Assembly (NCBI GenBank): GCA_900553185.1
Contig: USCT01000005.1
Location: 80,462 to 144,461, forward strand
Reading direction: 5' to 3'
Length of the DNA: 64,000 bases
Origin: an uncultured Bacteroides sp.
GTDB lineage: Bacteria > Bacteroidota > Bacteroidia > Bacteroidales > Bacteroidaceae
Positions 17,311 to 26,613 of this stretch are shown here, piece by piece (positions within the stretch are counted from its first letter, which is position 1; every line of letters starts with the position of its first letter). Made by a program: the position numbers and the translations under genes. Below the pieces are notes generated by a model, which ran no database searches, was not told the DNA's origin, and saw nothing but the letters and a program-made list of their open reading frames with translations.

Positions 17311-18216
17311 ATGAGTCCGTTAGATTATACACACATATTGACGAAAGCGGTAGACGAACTTTCGGATAACCAGTCTTATCAAGGATTGTTTCATCAACAC
17401 AAAGAAGGAGAACCGCTTCCATCGGGCAAATCACTGCTCCGCATTGTCGAACTGGCCCGGGCCATTCTTTTTCCCGGATATTTCGGCAATTCCACCATCA
17501 ACAGCCAGACTATCAATTATCATATCGGAGTAAACATTGAAGAACTCTTTGAACTGCTGACCGAACAGATCCAGGCCGGACTCTGTTTCGGTGTGGAGAA
17601 TTCCGGACTGGAAGATTATGAGTCTCCCTGCCGGGCCACCTCAGCCAAACTGGCTGCCGAGTTTATCAGTCACCTGCCCGAAATGAGAAAGATTCTGGCT
17701 ACCGATGTAGAAGCCGCCTATTACGGAGATCCGGCTGCAACCTGTTTTGGAGAAATCATCTGCTGCTATCCGATTATCCGCGCCATTACCAACTACCGGA
17801 TTGCACACGAACTATATAAACTGAATATTCCACTTATTCCGCGTATCATCACCGAAATGGCACACTCAGAAACCGGTATCGATATTCATCCGGGCGCACA
17901 GATCGGTCATCACTTCACCATCGATCACGGAACAGGCGTAGTAATCGGAGCTACCTGCATCATCGGAAACAACGTCAAGCTGTATCAGGGAGTTACCCTT
18001 GGAGCCAAAAGCTTTCCACTGGATGATAACGGAAATCCGATCAAGGGAATTCCCCGTCATCCCATTCTGGAAGATGACGTCATCGTATATTCCAATGCCA
18101 CGATTCTGGGACGCATTACCATCGGCAAAGGAGCAACCATTGGCGGTAACATCTGGGTAACGGAAAGCGTAGAACCAGGTGCACGCATCGTACAGCGTAA
18201 AAGCAAGGACCTGTAA
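17311..18216 (+). CDS. cysE: Serine O-acetyltransferase
   Basis: Transfers acetyl from acetyl-CoA to serine, the first step of cysteine synthesis. 301 residues. An N-terminal helical domain (1-165) precedes the left-handed beta-helix of hexapeptide repeats (about 180-290). The catalytic Asp-His environment is GIDIHPGAQIGHHFTIDHGTG around residues 190-212. The length and the extended N-terminal domain resemble the EpsC/CysE form of Bacteroidetes. Single gene, terminated by a short hairpin. Confidence 0.93.
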   Translation: MSPLDYTHILTKAVDELSDNQSYQGLFHQHKEGEPLPSGKSLLRIVELARAILFPGYFGNSTINSQTINYHIGVNIEELFELLTEQIQAGLCFGVENSGLEDYESPCRATSAKLAAEFISHLPEMRKILATDVEAAYYGDPAATCFGEIICCYPIIRAITNYRIAHELYKLNIPLIPRIITEMAHSETGIDIHPGAQIGHHFTIDHGTGVVIGATCIIGNNVKLYQGVTLGAKSFPLDDNGNPIKGIPRHPILEDDVIVYSNATILGRITIGKGATIGGNIWVTESVEPGARIVQRKSKDL

Positions 18217-18221
18217 GTCTT

Positions 18222-18251
18222 TACTGAACCAGCCGGCCGATTCAGTATTTT
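18222..18251 (+). terminator. Terminator after cysE
   Basis: TACTGAA/TTCAGTA stem (18222-18228, 18241-18247) followed by TTTTA. Confidence 0.6.
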
Positions 18252-18286
18252 ACGTACAAACAGTTGACCGACTGACTGAAAATGTC

Positions 18287-18294
18287 TATTTTTG
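18287..18294 (+). promoter_or_regulatory. -7 box of the rlmL-like to mnmD operon
   Basis: TATTTTTG with TTGAC 24 bases upstream. It places transcription start near 18298 and so the start codon at 18328 rather than 18292. The six genes to 25602 follow with short gaps and no internal terminator. Confidence 0.7.
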
Positions 18295-18327
18295 CACAAT
18301 CATTTGAAATTACGTAATTTAATCAAC

Positions 18328-19941
18328 ATGAATCAAGAATTCGAGCTGATTGCCAAAACCTTCCAAGGGCTGGAAGGCGTATTGGCACAAGAACTCACCG
18401 AGTTAGGAGCAAGCAACATTGAAATCGGACGCCGTATGGTTTCTTTTACCGGCGACAAAGCCATGATGTATAAGGCTAATTTCTGCCTGCGTACAGCTAT
18501 CCGTATCCTGAAACCTATCAAACATTTCACCGCCAAGACAGCCGACGAAGTATACGATGCCGTGAAAAGTATCGCATGGGAAGAATACCTGGACAACATG
18601 AGTAGCTTTGCGGTAGATGCCGTAGTATTCTCTACCGAATTCCGCCACTCCAAATTCGTTGCCTACAAGGTAAAAGACGCAATTGTAGACTATTTCCGCG
18701 AAAAGACAGGAAACCGCCCGTCTGTACGTATCAACAATCCGGATCTGGCTATCAACATTCATATCGCCGAAGACCAGTGTACACTTTCATTGGATAGTTC
18801 CGGCGAATCACTCCACCGCCGCGGATACCGGCAGGAACAGGTAGAAGCTCCGCTGAATGAAGTGCTGGCAGCAGGTATCATCCTGATGACCGGATGGAGA
18901 GGTGAGTGCGACCTGATTGATCCGATGTGCGGATCCGGAACCATCCCTATTGAAGCAGCCCTGATTGCCCGTAACATCGCACCGGGAGTTTTCCGCAAAG
19001 AATATGGCTTCGAGAAATGGAAAGATTTTGATCAGGAATTGTTTGACTCCATTTATAACGACGATTCACAGGAAAAAGAATTTACTCATAAAATATACGG
19101 ATACGACAACAATCCAAGAGCCAACGAAATTGCTACACACAACGTAAAAGCAGCGGGAGTCAGCAAGGACGTGGTCTTGAATATCCAGCCGTTCCAACAA
19201 TTCGAACAGCCGAAAGAAAAAAGCATCATTATCATGAACCCGCCTTACGGAGAACGTATTTCTTCGGAAGACCTGCTGGGTTTGTACCAGATGATTGGCG
19301 AACGTCTGAAACACGCCTTTGTAGGCAATGACGCTTGGATTCTGAGTTACCGCGAAGAATGCTTCGACCAGATAGGCTTGAAAGCTTCAGTTAAAGTGCC
19401 ATTGTTCAACGGCTCCCTGGAGTGTCAACTCCGCAAATACCAGATTTTCGACGGAAAGTTCAAAGATTTCCGGAGTGAAAACGGTGACAGCGAATTCAAA
19501 CCCAAACAAGACGAAAATGACAAAAAATTCAGACGTCCACGAATGACGGCCGAAAAAGCGACCTACAACAAGAACAAACGTCCGGACCGCTTCCGCAGCG
19601 AAGAGGAAAATGACGCACGGGGCGACCGTAAAGAAGGATTCCGCAGTGATCGCAAGGAAGGATTCCGCGGCGACCATAAAGAAGGATTCCGCAGTGACCG
19701 CAAGGAAAGATTCCGCGGCGACCGTAAGGAAGGACTCCGCGGCGACCGCAAGGAAGGATTCCGCAGTGACCGTGAACAACGCCGAAATGACTTCCGTTAT
19801 GAAAACGATGAAAACCCGCGTTCACAACGTCCGAATACGGATGACGGACGTCCGAAGCCGGCTCCACGCCCACGCTATATGCACGATCTGCGTAAAATAA
19901 GAGAAGAATTAAACGGAAAAGAAGAAACAAACGAAGATTGA
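18328..19941 (+). CDS. THUMP-domain 23S rRNA (guanine-N2) methyltransferase, RlmL-like, with tandem-repeat tail
   Basis: 537 residues. A ferredoxin-like/THUMP RNA-binding region (1-170) is followed by a UPF0020 Rossmann methyltransferase with SAM motif DPMCGSGTIPIE (about 198-209) and the catalytic NPPYG (about 304-308). This corresponds to the N-terminal half of E. coli RlmL, which makes m2G2445 in 23S rRNA. From about 375 the protein continues as a highly charged tail; residues 432-479 are six tandem 8-residue units of type GDRKEGFR. Such RG/K-rich tails are typical of RNA-binding enzymes of Bacteroidota. First gene of a long operon. Confidence 0.85.
   Translation: MNQEFELIAKTFQGLEGVLAQELTELGASNIEIGRRMVSFTGDKAMMYKANFCLRTAIRILKPIKHFTAKTADEVYDAVKSIAWEEYLDNMSSFAVDAVVFSTEFRHSKFVAYKVKDAIVDYFREKTGNRPSVRINNPDLAINIHIAEDQCTLSLDSSGESLHRRGYRQEQVEAPLNEVLAAGIILMTGWRGECDLIDPMCGSGTIPIEAALIARNIAPGVFRKEYGFEKWKDFDQELFDSIYNDDSQEKEFTHKIYGYDNNPRANEIATHNVKAAGVSKDVVLNIQPFQQFEQPKEKSIIIMNPPYGERISSEDLLGLYQMIGERLKHAFVGNDAWILSYREECFDQIGLKASVKVPLFNGSLECQLRKYQIFDGKFKDFRSENGDSEFKPKQDENDKKFRRPRMTAEKATYNKNKRPDRFRSEEENDARGDRKEGFRSDRKEGFRGDHKEGFRSDRKERFRGDRKEGLRGDRKEGFRSDREQRRNDFRYENDENPRSQRPNTDDGRPKPAPRPRYMHDLRKIREELNGKEETNED
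19621..19764 (+). repeat. 24-bp tandem repeat inside the methyltransferase gene
   Basis: Six complete 24-base units plus a degenerate seventh, coding for 8-residue units. Units alternate partly between GGCGAC and AGTGAC starts, a 48-base higher-order pattern indicating past duplication of pairs. Copy number can change without frameshift. Confidence 0.92.
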
Positions 19942-19956
19942 TAGAAACCGATATTC

Positions 19957-22233
19957 ATGAAACGTATATTTCATTTAGCACTATTTTGCTGTATGTTCAT
20001 ATTTGCCGCTTCTGCTCAGGAAAAGAAAGCCTATACACTGGAGGATGTCATCCCGGGTGGAAACAATTATTTCAACCTGGTTCCAAAGTCAATTCCCGGC
20101 TTGCAATGGTGGGGAGATGTTTGTGTCCGCACAGACGTAGAATCAATCCAACAGGTGGACCTGAAAAGCGGTAAAGAAAAAACACTGGTCACTCTGGAAG
20201 AAGTCAACAAAGCTTTGTCCAGCGACAACAAACCTTACCAGCCAGCTTACGAAATCAAGCCACTGCGCACACTCTCCGGAGCTTCTTTTCCATGGGGAGA
20301 CCGGAAAGTCATCTTGTTCTCGGGTAAGGCCGGCAACGAAAAAGTAAGTGAGAACTATATGTTCTTCTACGATTTCGGGAAAAAACAACTGACCAACATG
20401 TTCCGCATTCAGGAACAAGGAGCCACGAACTACGATTTCTGTAAAGCCAACGGCTACCTGGCTTATACTGCAGGCGACCACCTGTACATCGCCCATCAGG
20501 GCGACAACGGAACTGCCGTCAGCCAGAAAAAAGACAATGAAACTCCACATGCCATCGTATACGGACAAGCCGTACACCGCAACGAATTCGGTATCTACAA
20601 AGGCACCTTCTGGAGTCCGAAAGGTACATACCTGGCTTTCTACCGGATGGACCAGAGTATGGTGACTGACTATCCGCAAGTCAATACATCTACCCGCATT
20701 GCCACCCTGGAGCCGGACAAATACCCGATGGCCGGAATGACCAGCCACCTGGTTACAATTGGAGTCTATAACATACAGTCAGGCAAGACCGTATACCTGC
20801 AAGCCGGAGATCCGACCGACCGTTATTTCACCAATGTAAGCTGGTCGCCAGATGAAAAGAATATCTATGTTATCGAACTGAACCGCGATCAGAACCATGC
20901 CCAGCTGGTACGTTATAATGCAGAAACCGGCGAAAAGGAAGCTGTGCTGTACGAAGAGACCCATCCCAAATACGTAGAGCCTCAGCACCCGCTGATTTTC
21001 TTACCGTGGGACAACAGCAAGTTCCTCTATCAGAGCCAACGGGACGGATTCAACCACCTGTACCTTTTCGATACCCGGGCAACAGTCACACCGGTAGAAA
21101 AACCGGCAAGCGACGGAGCCAAATACAAGGAATCAGTCAAAGTTACCCAACTGACGCAAGGAAACTGGCTGGTACAGCAGGTTTTGGGATTCAATCCGGC
21201 CAAGAAACAAGTAATCATAGGAAGTACGGAAATATCACCGCTGCAGACCAACATCTTTACAGTCGATATAAACAGCGGAAAGCGTACCTTAATCGGCAAG
21301 GAAGACGGTATGCATTACGCCCAGCTGTCAGCCAGTGGAACCTATATAATAGACAATTTCAACTCCTTCAGCGTTCCACGTGAAATCAGCTTGCTACCAA
21401 CCAACGGCAAAAAAGGTACGGTATTGCTCACTGCTACCGATCCGCTGACAGAAAACTACAACATGCCCGAAATCACATTAGGCACCTTGAAAGCAGCCGA
21501 CGGAAAAACCGATTTATACTATCGCCTGATTAAACCGGTCAACTTCGACCCGAACAAGAAATATCCGGCTATTATTTACGTATACGGAGGCCCGCATGCA
21601 CAGCTCATCCACAACAACCGTTTTTATGACGCCCGCGGATGGGACCTGTACATGGCCCAGAAAGGCTACGTCATGCTTACGGTCGACAGCCGGGGAAGTG
21701 ATAACCGGGGACTGGCATTCGAAAACTGCACCTTCCGCCATCTGGGCGAAGAAGAAATGAAAGATCAGGTAGAAGGAGCCAAGTTCTTACAGTCACTCCC
21801 GTATGTAGATGCCGAAAAAATCGGAGTACACGGCTGGAGCTTCGGAGGATTCATGACCACCAACCTGATGCTGACCTATCCGGAAATATTTAAGGTAGGA
21901 GTAGCCGGAGGTCCGGTTATCGACTGGCAGTTCTACGAAGTTATGTACGGTGAACGCTACATGGATACTCCTCAGTCAAATCCGGAAGGATACAAGAATT
22001 CCTGTCTGAGAGAAAAAGCCGGTAACCTGAAAGGCCGTCTGCAAATCATTATCGGAGGAACCGACCCGACGTGTGTACCTCAGCACACCTACACGTTCCT
22101 TCGTTCATGCATCGAAGCAGGAACTCATCCGGACCTTTTCATCTATCCGGAAGACGGACACAACATGATGGGAAGAGACCGTGTACACCTGCACGAACAC
22201 ATCACCCGTTACTTTGAAGACTTCTTGAAATAG
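19957..22233 (+). CDS. S9B family exopeptidase, prolyl tripeptidyl peptidase/DPP IV type
   Basis: 758 residues with a signal peptide (1-20, AASAQ), so periplasmic or surface. An eight-bladed propeller (about 40-500) precedes the alpha/beta-hydrolase domain. The triad is S628 (GWSFGG), D703 (GGTDPT) and H735 (EDGHNM). The sequence around HRNEFGIYKGTFWSP and FYRMDQSMV is closer, from memory, to the Porphyromonas gingivalis prolyl tripeptidyl peptidase than to classical DPP IV, whose double-Glu motif is absent here (NE). Cleaves N-terminal di- or tripeptides after proline. Lies 15 bases after the methyltransferase gene. Confidence 0.85.
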   Translation: MKRIFHLALFCCMFIFAASAQEKKAYTLEDVIPGGNNYFNLVPKSIPGLQWWGDVCVRTDVESIQQVDLKSGKEKTLVTLEEVNKALSSDNKPYQPAYEIKPLRTLSGASFPWGDRKVILFSGKAGNEKVSENYMFFYDFGKKQLTNMFRIQEQGATNYDFCKANGYLAYTAGDHLYIAHQGDNGTAVSQKKDNETPHAIVYGQAVHRNEFGIYKGTFWSPKGTYLAFYRMDQSMVTDYPQVNTSTRIATLEPDKYPMAGMTSHLVTIGVYNIQSGKTVYLQAGDPTDRYFTNVSWSPDEKNIYVIELNRDQNHAQLVRYNAETGEKEAVLYEETHPKYVEPQHPLIFLPWDNSKFLYQSQRDGFNHLYLFDTRATVTPVEKPASDGAKYKESVKVTQLTQGNWLVQQVLGFNPAKKQVIIGSTEISPLQTNIFTVDINSGKRTLIGKEDGMHYAQLSASGTYIIDNFNSFSVPREISLLPTNGKKGTVLLTATDPLTENYNMPEITLGTLKAADGKTDLYYRLIKPVNFDPNKKYPAIIYVYGGPHAQLIHNNRFYDARGWDLYMAQKGYVMLTVDSRGSDNRGLAFENCTFRHLGEEEMKDQVEGAKFLQSLPYVDAEKIGVHGWSFGGFMTTNLMLTYPEIFKVGVAGGPVIDWQFYEVMYGERYMDTPQSNPEGYKNSCLREKAGNLKGRLQIIIGGTDPTCVPQHTYTFLRSCIEAGTHPDLFIYPEDGHNMMGRDRVHLHEHITRYFEDFLK

Positions 22234-22258
22234 AAAACAACTTATAAAATCATACGAT

Positions 22259-23533
22259 ATGAAGCTTTTACTGTTAGGCTCAGGCGGACGTGAACATGCC
22301 CTGGCATGGAAAATCGCCCAAAGCCCGAAAATAGAAAAATTATACATCGCTCCAGGAAATGCCGGAACACGTGAAGTAGGCGAAAACGTAGCCATCAAGG
22401 CCGACGATTTCGACGCGATTAAACAGCTTGTCCTCGAAAAAGGTATCAACATGGTAGTTGTAGGACCGGAGGATCCACTGGTAAAAGGTATATACGATTA
22501 CTTCAAGAATGATGAAGACCTGAAACAGATTCCGGTCATCGGTCCGTCAAAAGCCGGTGCCGTACTGGAAGGAAGCAAGGAGTTTGCCAAAGGTTTCATG
22601 CAGCGTCATCACATCCCGACAGCCGGTTATAAAAGCATTACTGCTGAAAATCTGGAAGAAGGACTGGCCTTTCTGGAAACACTGGAAGCTCCCTACGTGC
22701 TGAAAGCAGACGGGCTCTGTGCCGGAAAAGGCGTATTGATTCTGCCTACCCTGGAAGAAGCCCAAAAAGAACTGAAAGAAATGCTGGGAGGAATGTTCGG
22801 AAACGCCTCATCGACGGTAGTCATTGAAGAATTCCTGAGCGGAATAGAATGTTCCGTATTCGTTCTGACCGACGGAAAGAACTACAAGATCCTTCCGGAA
22901 GCCAAAGACTACAAGCGTATTGGCGAAGGAGACAAAGGACTGAACACCGGCGGTATGGGTTCCGTTTCACCGGTTCCGTTTGCCGACACCGTCTGGATGA
23001 AAAAAGTAGAAGACCGCATCATCCGTCCGACAGTGGAAGGACTGGCTGCCGAAGGTATCGACTACAAGGGATTTATTTTCTTCGGTCTGATCAATGTGAA
23101 AGGCGAACCGATGGTAATCGAATACAACGTGCGCATGGGCGATCCGGAAACGGAAAGCGTCATGCTGCGTATCAAGAGCGACCTGGTCGATCTGTTCGAA
23201 GGAGTGGCAGCCGGCAATCTGGCAGAAAAGACACTTGAAATCGATTCACGTTCGGCCGTATGTGTCATGCTGGTATCAGGCGGCTATCCGGAAGCCTACG
23301 AAAAAGGATTCCCGATGACCGGTATCGAAGAGGCCAAAAATGGCGGAAGCATTGTTTTCCATGCCGGAACGTCCTTGAAGGACAATCAGGTAGTAACCAA
23401 CGGAGGACGTGTCATCGCGGTCAGCTCATACGGGAACAACAAGGAAGAAGCATTGGCCTTGTCATTCAAGAATGCCGGAAAAATACATTTCAACAAGAAA
23501 TATTTCCGTTCCGATATTGGATTCGATCTGTAA
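22259..23533 (+). CDS. purD: Phosphoribosylamine-glycine ligase
   Basis: Joins glycine to phosphoribosylamine with ATP in purine synthesis. 424 residues. N-terminal LLGSGGREHALAWK, ATP-grasp core with PYVLKADGLCAGKGV and the metal-binding NVRMGDPETE are all in place. No other pur genes are near; its neighbours are in the same operon through close spacing only (25 bases after the peptidase, 12 before the next). Confidence 0.95.
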   Translation: MKLLLLGSGGREHALAWKIAQSPKIEKLYIAPGNAGTREVGENVAIKADDFDAIKQLVLEKGINMVVVGPEDPLVKGIYDYFKNDEDLKQIPVIGPSKAGAVLEGSKEFAKGFMQRHHIPTAGYKSITAENLEEGLAFLETLEAPYVLKADGLCAGKGVLILPTLEEAQKELKEMLGGMFGNASSTVVIEEFLSGIECSVFVLTDGKNYKILPEAKDYKRIGEGDKGLNTGGMGSVSPVPFADTVWMKKVEDRIIRPTVEGLAAEGIDYKGFIFFGLINVKGEPMVIEYNVRMGDPETESVMLRIKSDLVDLFEGVAAGNLAEKTLEIDSRSAVCVMLVSGGYPEAYEKGFPMTGIEEAKNGGSIVFHAGTSLKDNQVVTNGGRVIAVSSYGNNKEEALALSFKNAGKIHFNKKYFRSDIGFDL

Positions 23534-23545
23534 TCACCGAAAGAC

Positions 23546-24481
23546 ATGTCTGTAAAGAACAGATTTCAATACCAGGTGGCAACGGGAAGAACTACTCTTC
23601 CCGTTGCTATTCTTATATCGCTGGTACTGTGCGGCATCACATATCAGGGATGGACAGACTTGATTTCCTGGATAACGGGCGGTATCATCGCCTACATCCT
23701 GATCGAACTGAACACCACTTTTGCCCTGATACGGACACGTACCACTCTTCCATCCTCTTTTTTCCTGATATACTTCTCGGCCTGTCCGTTTCTACACACA
23801 TTCCAGGCCGTTACGTTCCTGCCGCTTCTATTCATCGTCATGGTGTTTTCCCTGTTCAGAAGCTTTGAATCGCCATACGCCTCGACGACCATCTTCCATG
23901 CGTTCTGCTGCATGGGAATCATCGGAATGATTATTCCCCAAATGCTTTACCTGATTCCGGTTCTGTATTTGCTCATGATTCACCTGCGGTCGCTTACCCC
24001 ACGAACATTTTTTGCAGGACTGTTGGGACTGCTGACTCCTTACTGGCTCGTAAGCTGCTACCTGCTTTATCAGGGAACCTGGCTGACAGCCGCCCGGGAA
24101 TTCCAGCAGCAACTGATTCCCGTCATGCCCGATTACAGCCTGTTCGGATGGAACCATTACCTGTCATTGGGAATCATGCTGGTCATCGCCATGCTCTGTA
24201 CGGCACAAAGTCTGATACATACCTATCAGGACAAGGTACAGACCCGTATCCTGCTGCGTACGCTTCTGATCATGGAAACAGTATCAATAGCCTACATTCT
24301 GATACAGCCTCAGTTCTTCAACGGATTATTTCCCGTCCTGCTGATTTGTGCCGCTGTTTTCTTCGGACATTTCTTTGCCCTGGTTTTCAATCGGTTCACA
24401 CGTATCTGTTTCGGAATAATCCTCGCATTATTAGGAATCATGACACTCTTTAATCTATGGATGCATTTTTACACTATCTGA
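23546..24481 (+). CDS. Polytopic membrane protein of unknown function
   Basis: 311 residues, strongly hydrophobic throughout with about nine to ten membrane helices and no recognisable catalytic motif. It resembles the Bacteroidales membrane proteins often found next to purD (DUF6427-like), but I cannot assign a function. Its 3' end overlaps the yqaA-like gene by 25 bases, so both are translated from one message. Confidence 0.65.
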   Translation: MSVKNRFQYQVATGRTTLPVAILISLVLCGITYQGWTDLISWITGGIIAYILIELNTTFALIRTRTTLPSSFFLIYFSACPFLHTFQAVTFLPLLFIVMVFSLFRSFESPYASTTIFHAFCCMGIIGMIIPQMLYLIPVLYLLMIHLRSLTPRTFFAGLLGLLTPYWLVSCYLLYQGTWLTAAREFQQQLIPVMPDYSLFGWNHYLSLGIMLVIAMLCTAQSLIHTYQDKVQTRILLRTLLIMETVSIAYILIQPQFFNGLFPVLLICAAVFFGHFFALVFNRFTRICFGIILALLGIMTLFNLWMHFYTI

Positions 24482-24918
24482 CAGACTGGGGATACATCGG
24501 CATGTTCATTTCGGCTTTCCTGGCCGGAACCATACTCCCTTTCAGCTCGGAAGCCGTGTTACTGGCCTGTATCGGGCTCGGACTCGATCCGGTATGGTCT
24601 ACTTTATCTACCACAGCTGGAAACGCCCTGGGAGGGCTGACCTGCTACTGGATAGGACATCTGGGAAAAATGGAATGGATAGAGAAATACCTGAAAGTAG
24701 ACAAAAAACAACTGGACAAAGCAACCCGGTTCATTCACGGGAAAGGAGCCTGGATGGCCCTGTTTTCGTTTCTTCCCGTCATCGGCGACGCCATCCTCAT
24801 CGTACTGGGACTCATGCGTGCCCATGTAGGTATCGTTACCATTTCGATGACCATTGGCAAACTGGCCCGATACATCCTCCTGGTAGCCGCTGCCTTGGGA
24901 CTTATCAGCCTGTTCTGA
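24457..24918 (+). CDS. YqaA/DedA-like (VTT domain) membrane protein
   Basis: 153 residues, four to five hydrophobic helices. The FLPVIGDAILIVLGLMR segment and preceding GNALGGLTCYWIG match the YqaA branch of the DedA/SNARE-associated family. DedA relatives act as lipid scramblases or undecaprenyl-phosphate flippases; YqaA function is not established. Part of the purD operon; mnmD begins 27 bases later. Confidence 0.8.
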   Translation: MDAFLHYLTDWGYIGMFISAFLAGTILPFSSEAVLLACIGLGLDPVWSTLSTTAGNALGGLTCYWIGHLGKMEWIEKYLKVDKKQLDKATRFIHGKGAWMALFSFLPVIGDAILIVLGLMRAHVGIVTISMTIGKLARYILLVAAALGLISLF

Positions 24919-24945
24919 CCCATTTATAAACAAGACACTAAACGT

Positions 24946-25602
24946 ATGATACAAATAGAACAAACGGCCGACGGAAGCCGTACCCTTTTTGTGCCGGAAT
25001 TGAATGAACACTATCATTCCATCAAAGGAGCACTGACCGAATCAGAACATATTTTCATCCACATGGGGCTGGAACACACCGAAGCCCAAAGTCCTCATGT
25101 ACTGGAAATCGGATTTGGAACGGGGCTGAACGCCTTTCTCACCTTGCTGAAAGCCGATACAGACCGGAGAAACATCCATTATACCACCCTGGAACGTTAC
25201 CCGGTAACCCCGGAAGTCATCCAGCAACTGGAATACCCGGAACTGATCTGCCCGGAAAGAAAAACCGATTTTTACGCCCTGCATGAGGCATCCTGGCAGA
25301 CCGATGTCCGGCTGACTCCTTACTTTACCCTGTACAAAGTGGAAACCGACTTTACCTCGTACGCCTTTCCCGCCACCTACGATGTGGTCTATTTTGACGC
25401 ATTCGCTCCGGAGAAACAACCGGAGATGTGGACACAACCCCTGTTCGACACCTTGTACCAACACCTGAATCCGCACGGAATCCTGGTGACTTACTGTGCG
25501 AAGGGAGCAGTAAGACGCATGCTTCAGGCGGCAGGATTTACCGTAGAGCGTCTGCCTGGCCCTCCGGGTGGCAAGCGGGAAATTCTGCGGGCAACCAAGT
25601 GA
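24946..25602 (+). CDS. mnmD: tRNA (5-methylaminomethyl-2-thiouridine)-methyltransferase MnmD
   Basis: 218 residues, corresponding to the DUF752 methyltransferase half of MnmC; the FAD-dependent oxidase half is absent, as in stand-alone MnmD proteins. SAM-binding motif LEIGFGTGLNA at about 51-61, DVVYFDAFAPEKQPEMW at about 148-164 and the C-terminal PPGGKRE loop are diagnostic. Completes mnm5s2U34 in tRNA, the pathway that also needs MnmA (1342). Last gene of the operon begun at 18328. Confidence 0.88.
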   Translation: MIQIEQTADGSRTLFVPELNEHYHSIKGALTESEHIFIHMGLEHTEAQSPHVLEIGFGTGLNAFLTLLKADTDRRNIHYTTLERYPVTPEVIQQLEYPELICPERKTDFYALHEASWQTDVRLTPYFTLYKVETDFTSYAFPATYDVVYFDAFAPEKQPEMWTQPLFDTLYQHLNPHGILVTYCAKGAVRRMLQAAGFTVERLPGPPGGKREILRATK

Positions 25603-25630
25603 CCATCCCTTGATTTCAATGGAAACGAAA

Positions 25631-25670
25631 GTTCCTGATTGTTTCGGGTAATTCGGGAATAATCAGGAAC
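25631..25670. terminator. Hairpin between converging mnmD and AstE-like genes
   Basis: GTTCCTGATT/AATCAGGAAC stem of ten bases, moderately T-rich flanks on both strands. Confidence 0.6.
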
Positions 25671-25677
25671 AATTGCT

Positions 25678-26604
25678 TCATGCTATTTTATATATGATGG
25701 TATTTTGCAATACCAGCGGCTTGTTATGAGCAAAAAAGACGATTCCACCGGTCGGAGCCTGAATGTCCATAAGAACCTGGCCGTTGTAAGGATCGATGAC
25801 AGAAGCCATCACTTCACCTTTTCTGACCACATCACAAGCGTGTTTCATCTTATACAGAATACCTGAGACGGGGGTCTTGACCGCTATCAGCTCTTCCTCA
25901 TCCAGCAGCCGAGAATTGTAATCCGGACTGCTGTAATCAACATAATCCACCAGTCCTGTACGCTGCATAAAACGAAAAAGTGTATGGACACAGTCGGTTA
26001 CCGTTTTTCCCTCCACAACGTCGTTTCCCCCGCTGTAGATAGAAAAAGCCTTTGTTCCCCAAATCTGCCAATTGTAATTGAGCAATGTGGTATCAAAAGG
26101 CAAAGGTTTATACAGACAGACAAACGGAAGACCGAACAGAGTCGCAACAGACGTATCTTCATAGCCGGTCTGGGTAATCCGCACATGCGGCACAAAGTCT
26201 CCCGGAATATAGAAGCTGGCCAACTGAATGCCATAGGTATATCCCTGGATGGCTTCAAAAAGAGCGGCAGCTATACGCTGGGTCGTTTCCCCCTGGTCAT
26301 AACCCGGAAACATCCGGTTAATATCCGTATTATCCATGGTCCAGAAACGTTTTTCGATATTCATGGAAAAAGGATTGACGGAGGGAATAACCAGAATCTC
26401 ATGTCCGGGGGCCAGTCTGCCTTCTTTTTCCAATGCGGCCAGCCGGCATACTGTCTGTGAACAAATATATTGTTGTTGTATCTCGTTACCACGCATGGCA
26501 CCTACCAGAGCAAGACTCTTTTCACCTTCTCCGAAACGAAATCCCTGTATGCGGAAAGTGTCGCGGAAAGGAGATTCCATGCTGAAGACAATTTCATTTT
26601 TCAT
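25678..26604 (-). CDS. AstE-like (M14-type) protein with degraded zinc site, probable pseudoenzyme
   Basis: 308 residues, same length and fold as its upstream neighbour and clearly paralogous (VPHVRI against IPQVRI, DNTDINRMFPG against FDLDMNRIFPG). In this copy the zinc motif HGDE is MRGNE (His to R38, Glu kept at E41), the DIHSS zinc His aligns with A129, and the catalytic Glu of VVEMGVG aligns with I189. It keeps the C-terminal beta-barrel (VKTPVSGILY, IQAPTGGIVFF). Probably non-catalytic, perhaps a binding or regulatory subunit. Last gene of the five-gene amidoligase operon, 9 bases after its paralogue. Confidence 0.75.
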   Translation of the reverse strand: MKNEIVFSMESPFRDTFRIQGFRFGEGEKSLALVGAMRGNEIQQQYICSQTVCRLAALEKEGRLAPGHEILVIPSVNPFSMNIEKRFWTMDNTDINRMFPGYDQGETTQRIAAALFEAIQGYTYGIQLASFYIPGDFVPHVRITQTGYEDTSVATLFGLPFVCLYKPLPFDTTLLNYNWQIWGTKAFSIYSGGNDVVEGKTVTDCVHTLFRFMQRTGLVDYVDYSSPDYNSRLLDEEELIAVKTPVSGILYKMKHACDVVRKGEVMASVIDPYNGQVLMDIQAPTGGIVFFAHNKPLVLQNTIIYKIA

Positions 26605-26613
26605 ATCAGTCGT

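Noticed and set aside
19621..19764. CRISPR array
   Set aside because: The 24-base units are contiguous without spacers and are in frame inside a methyltransferase gene.
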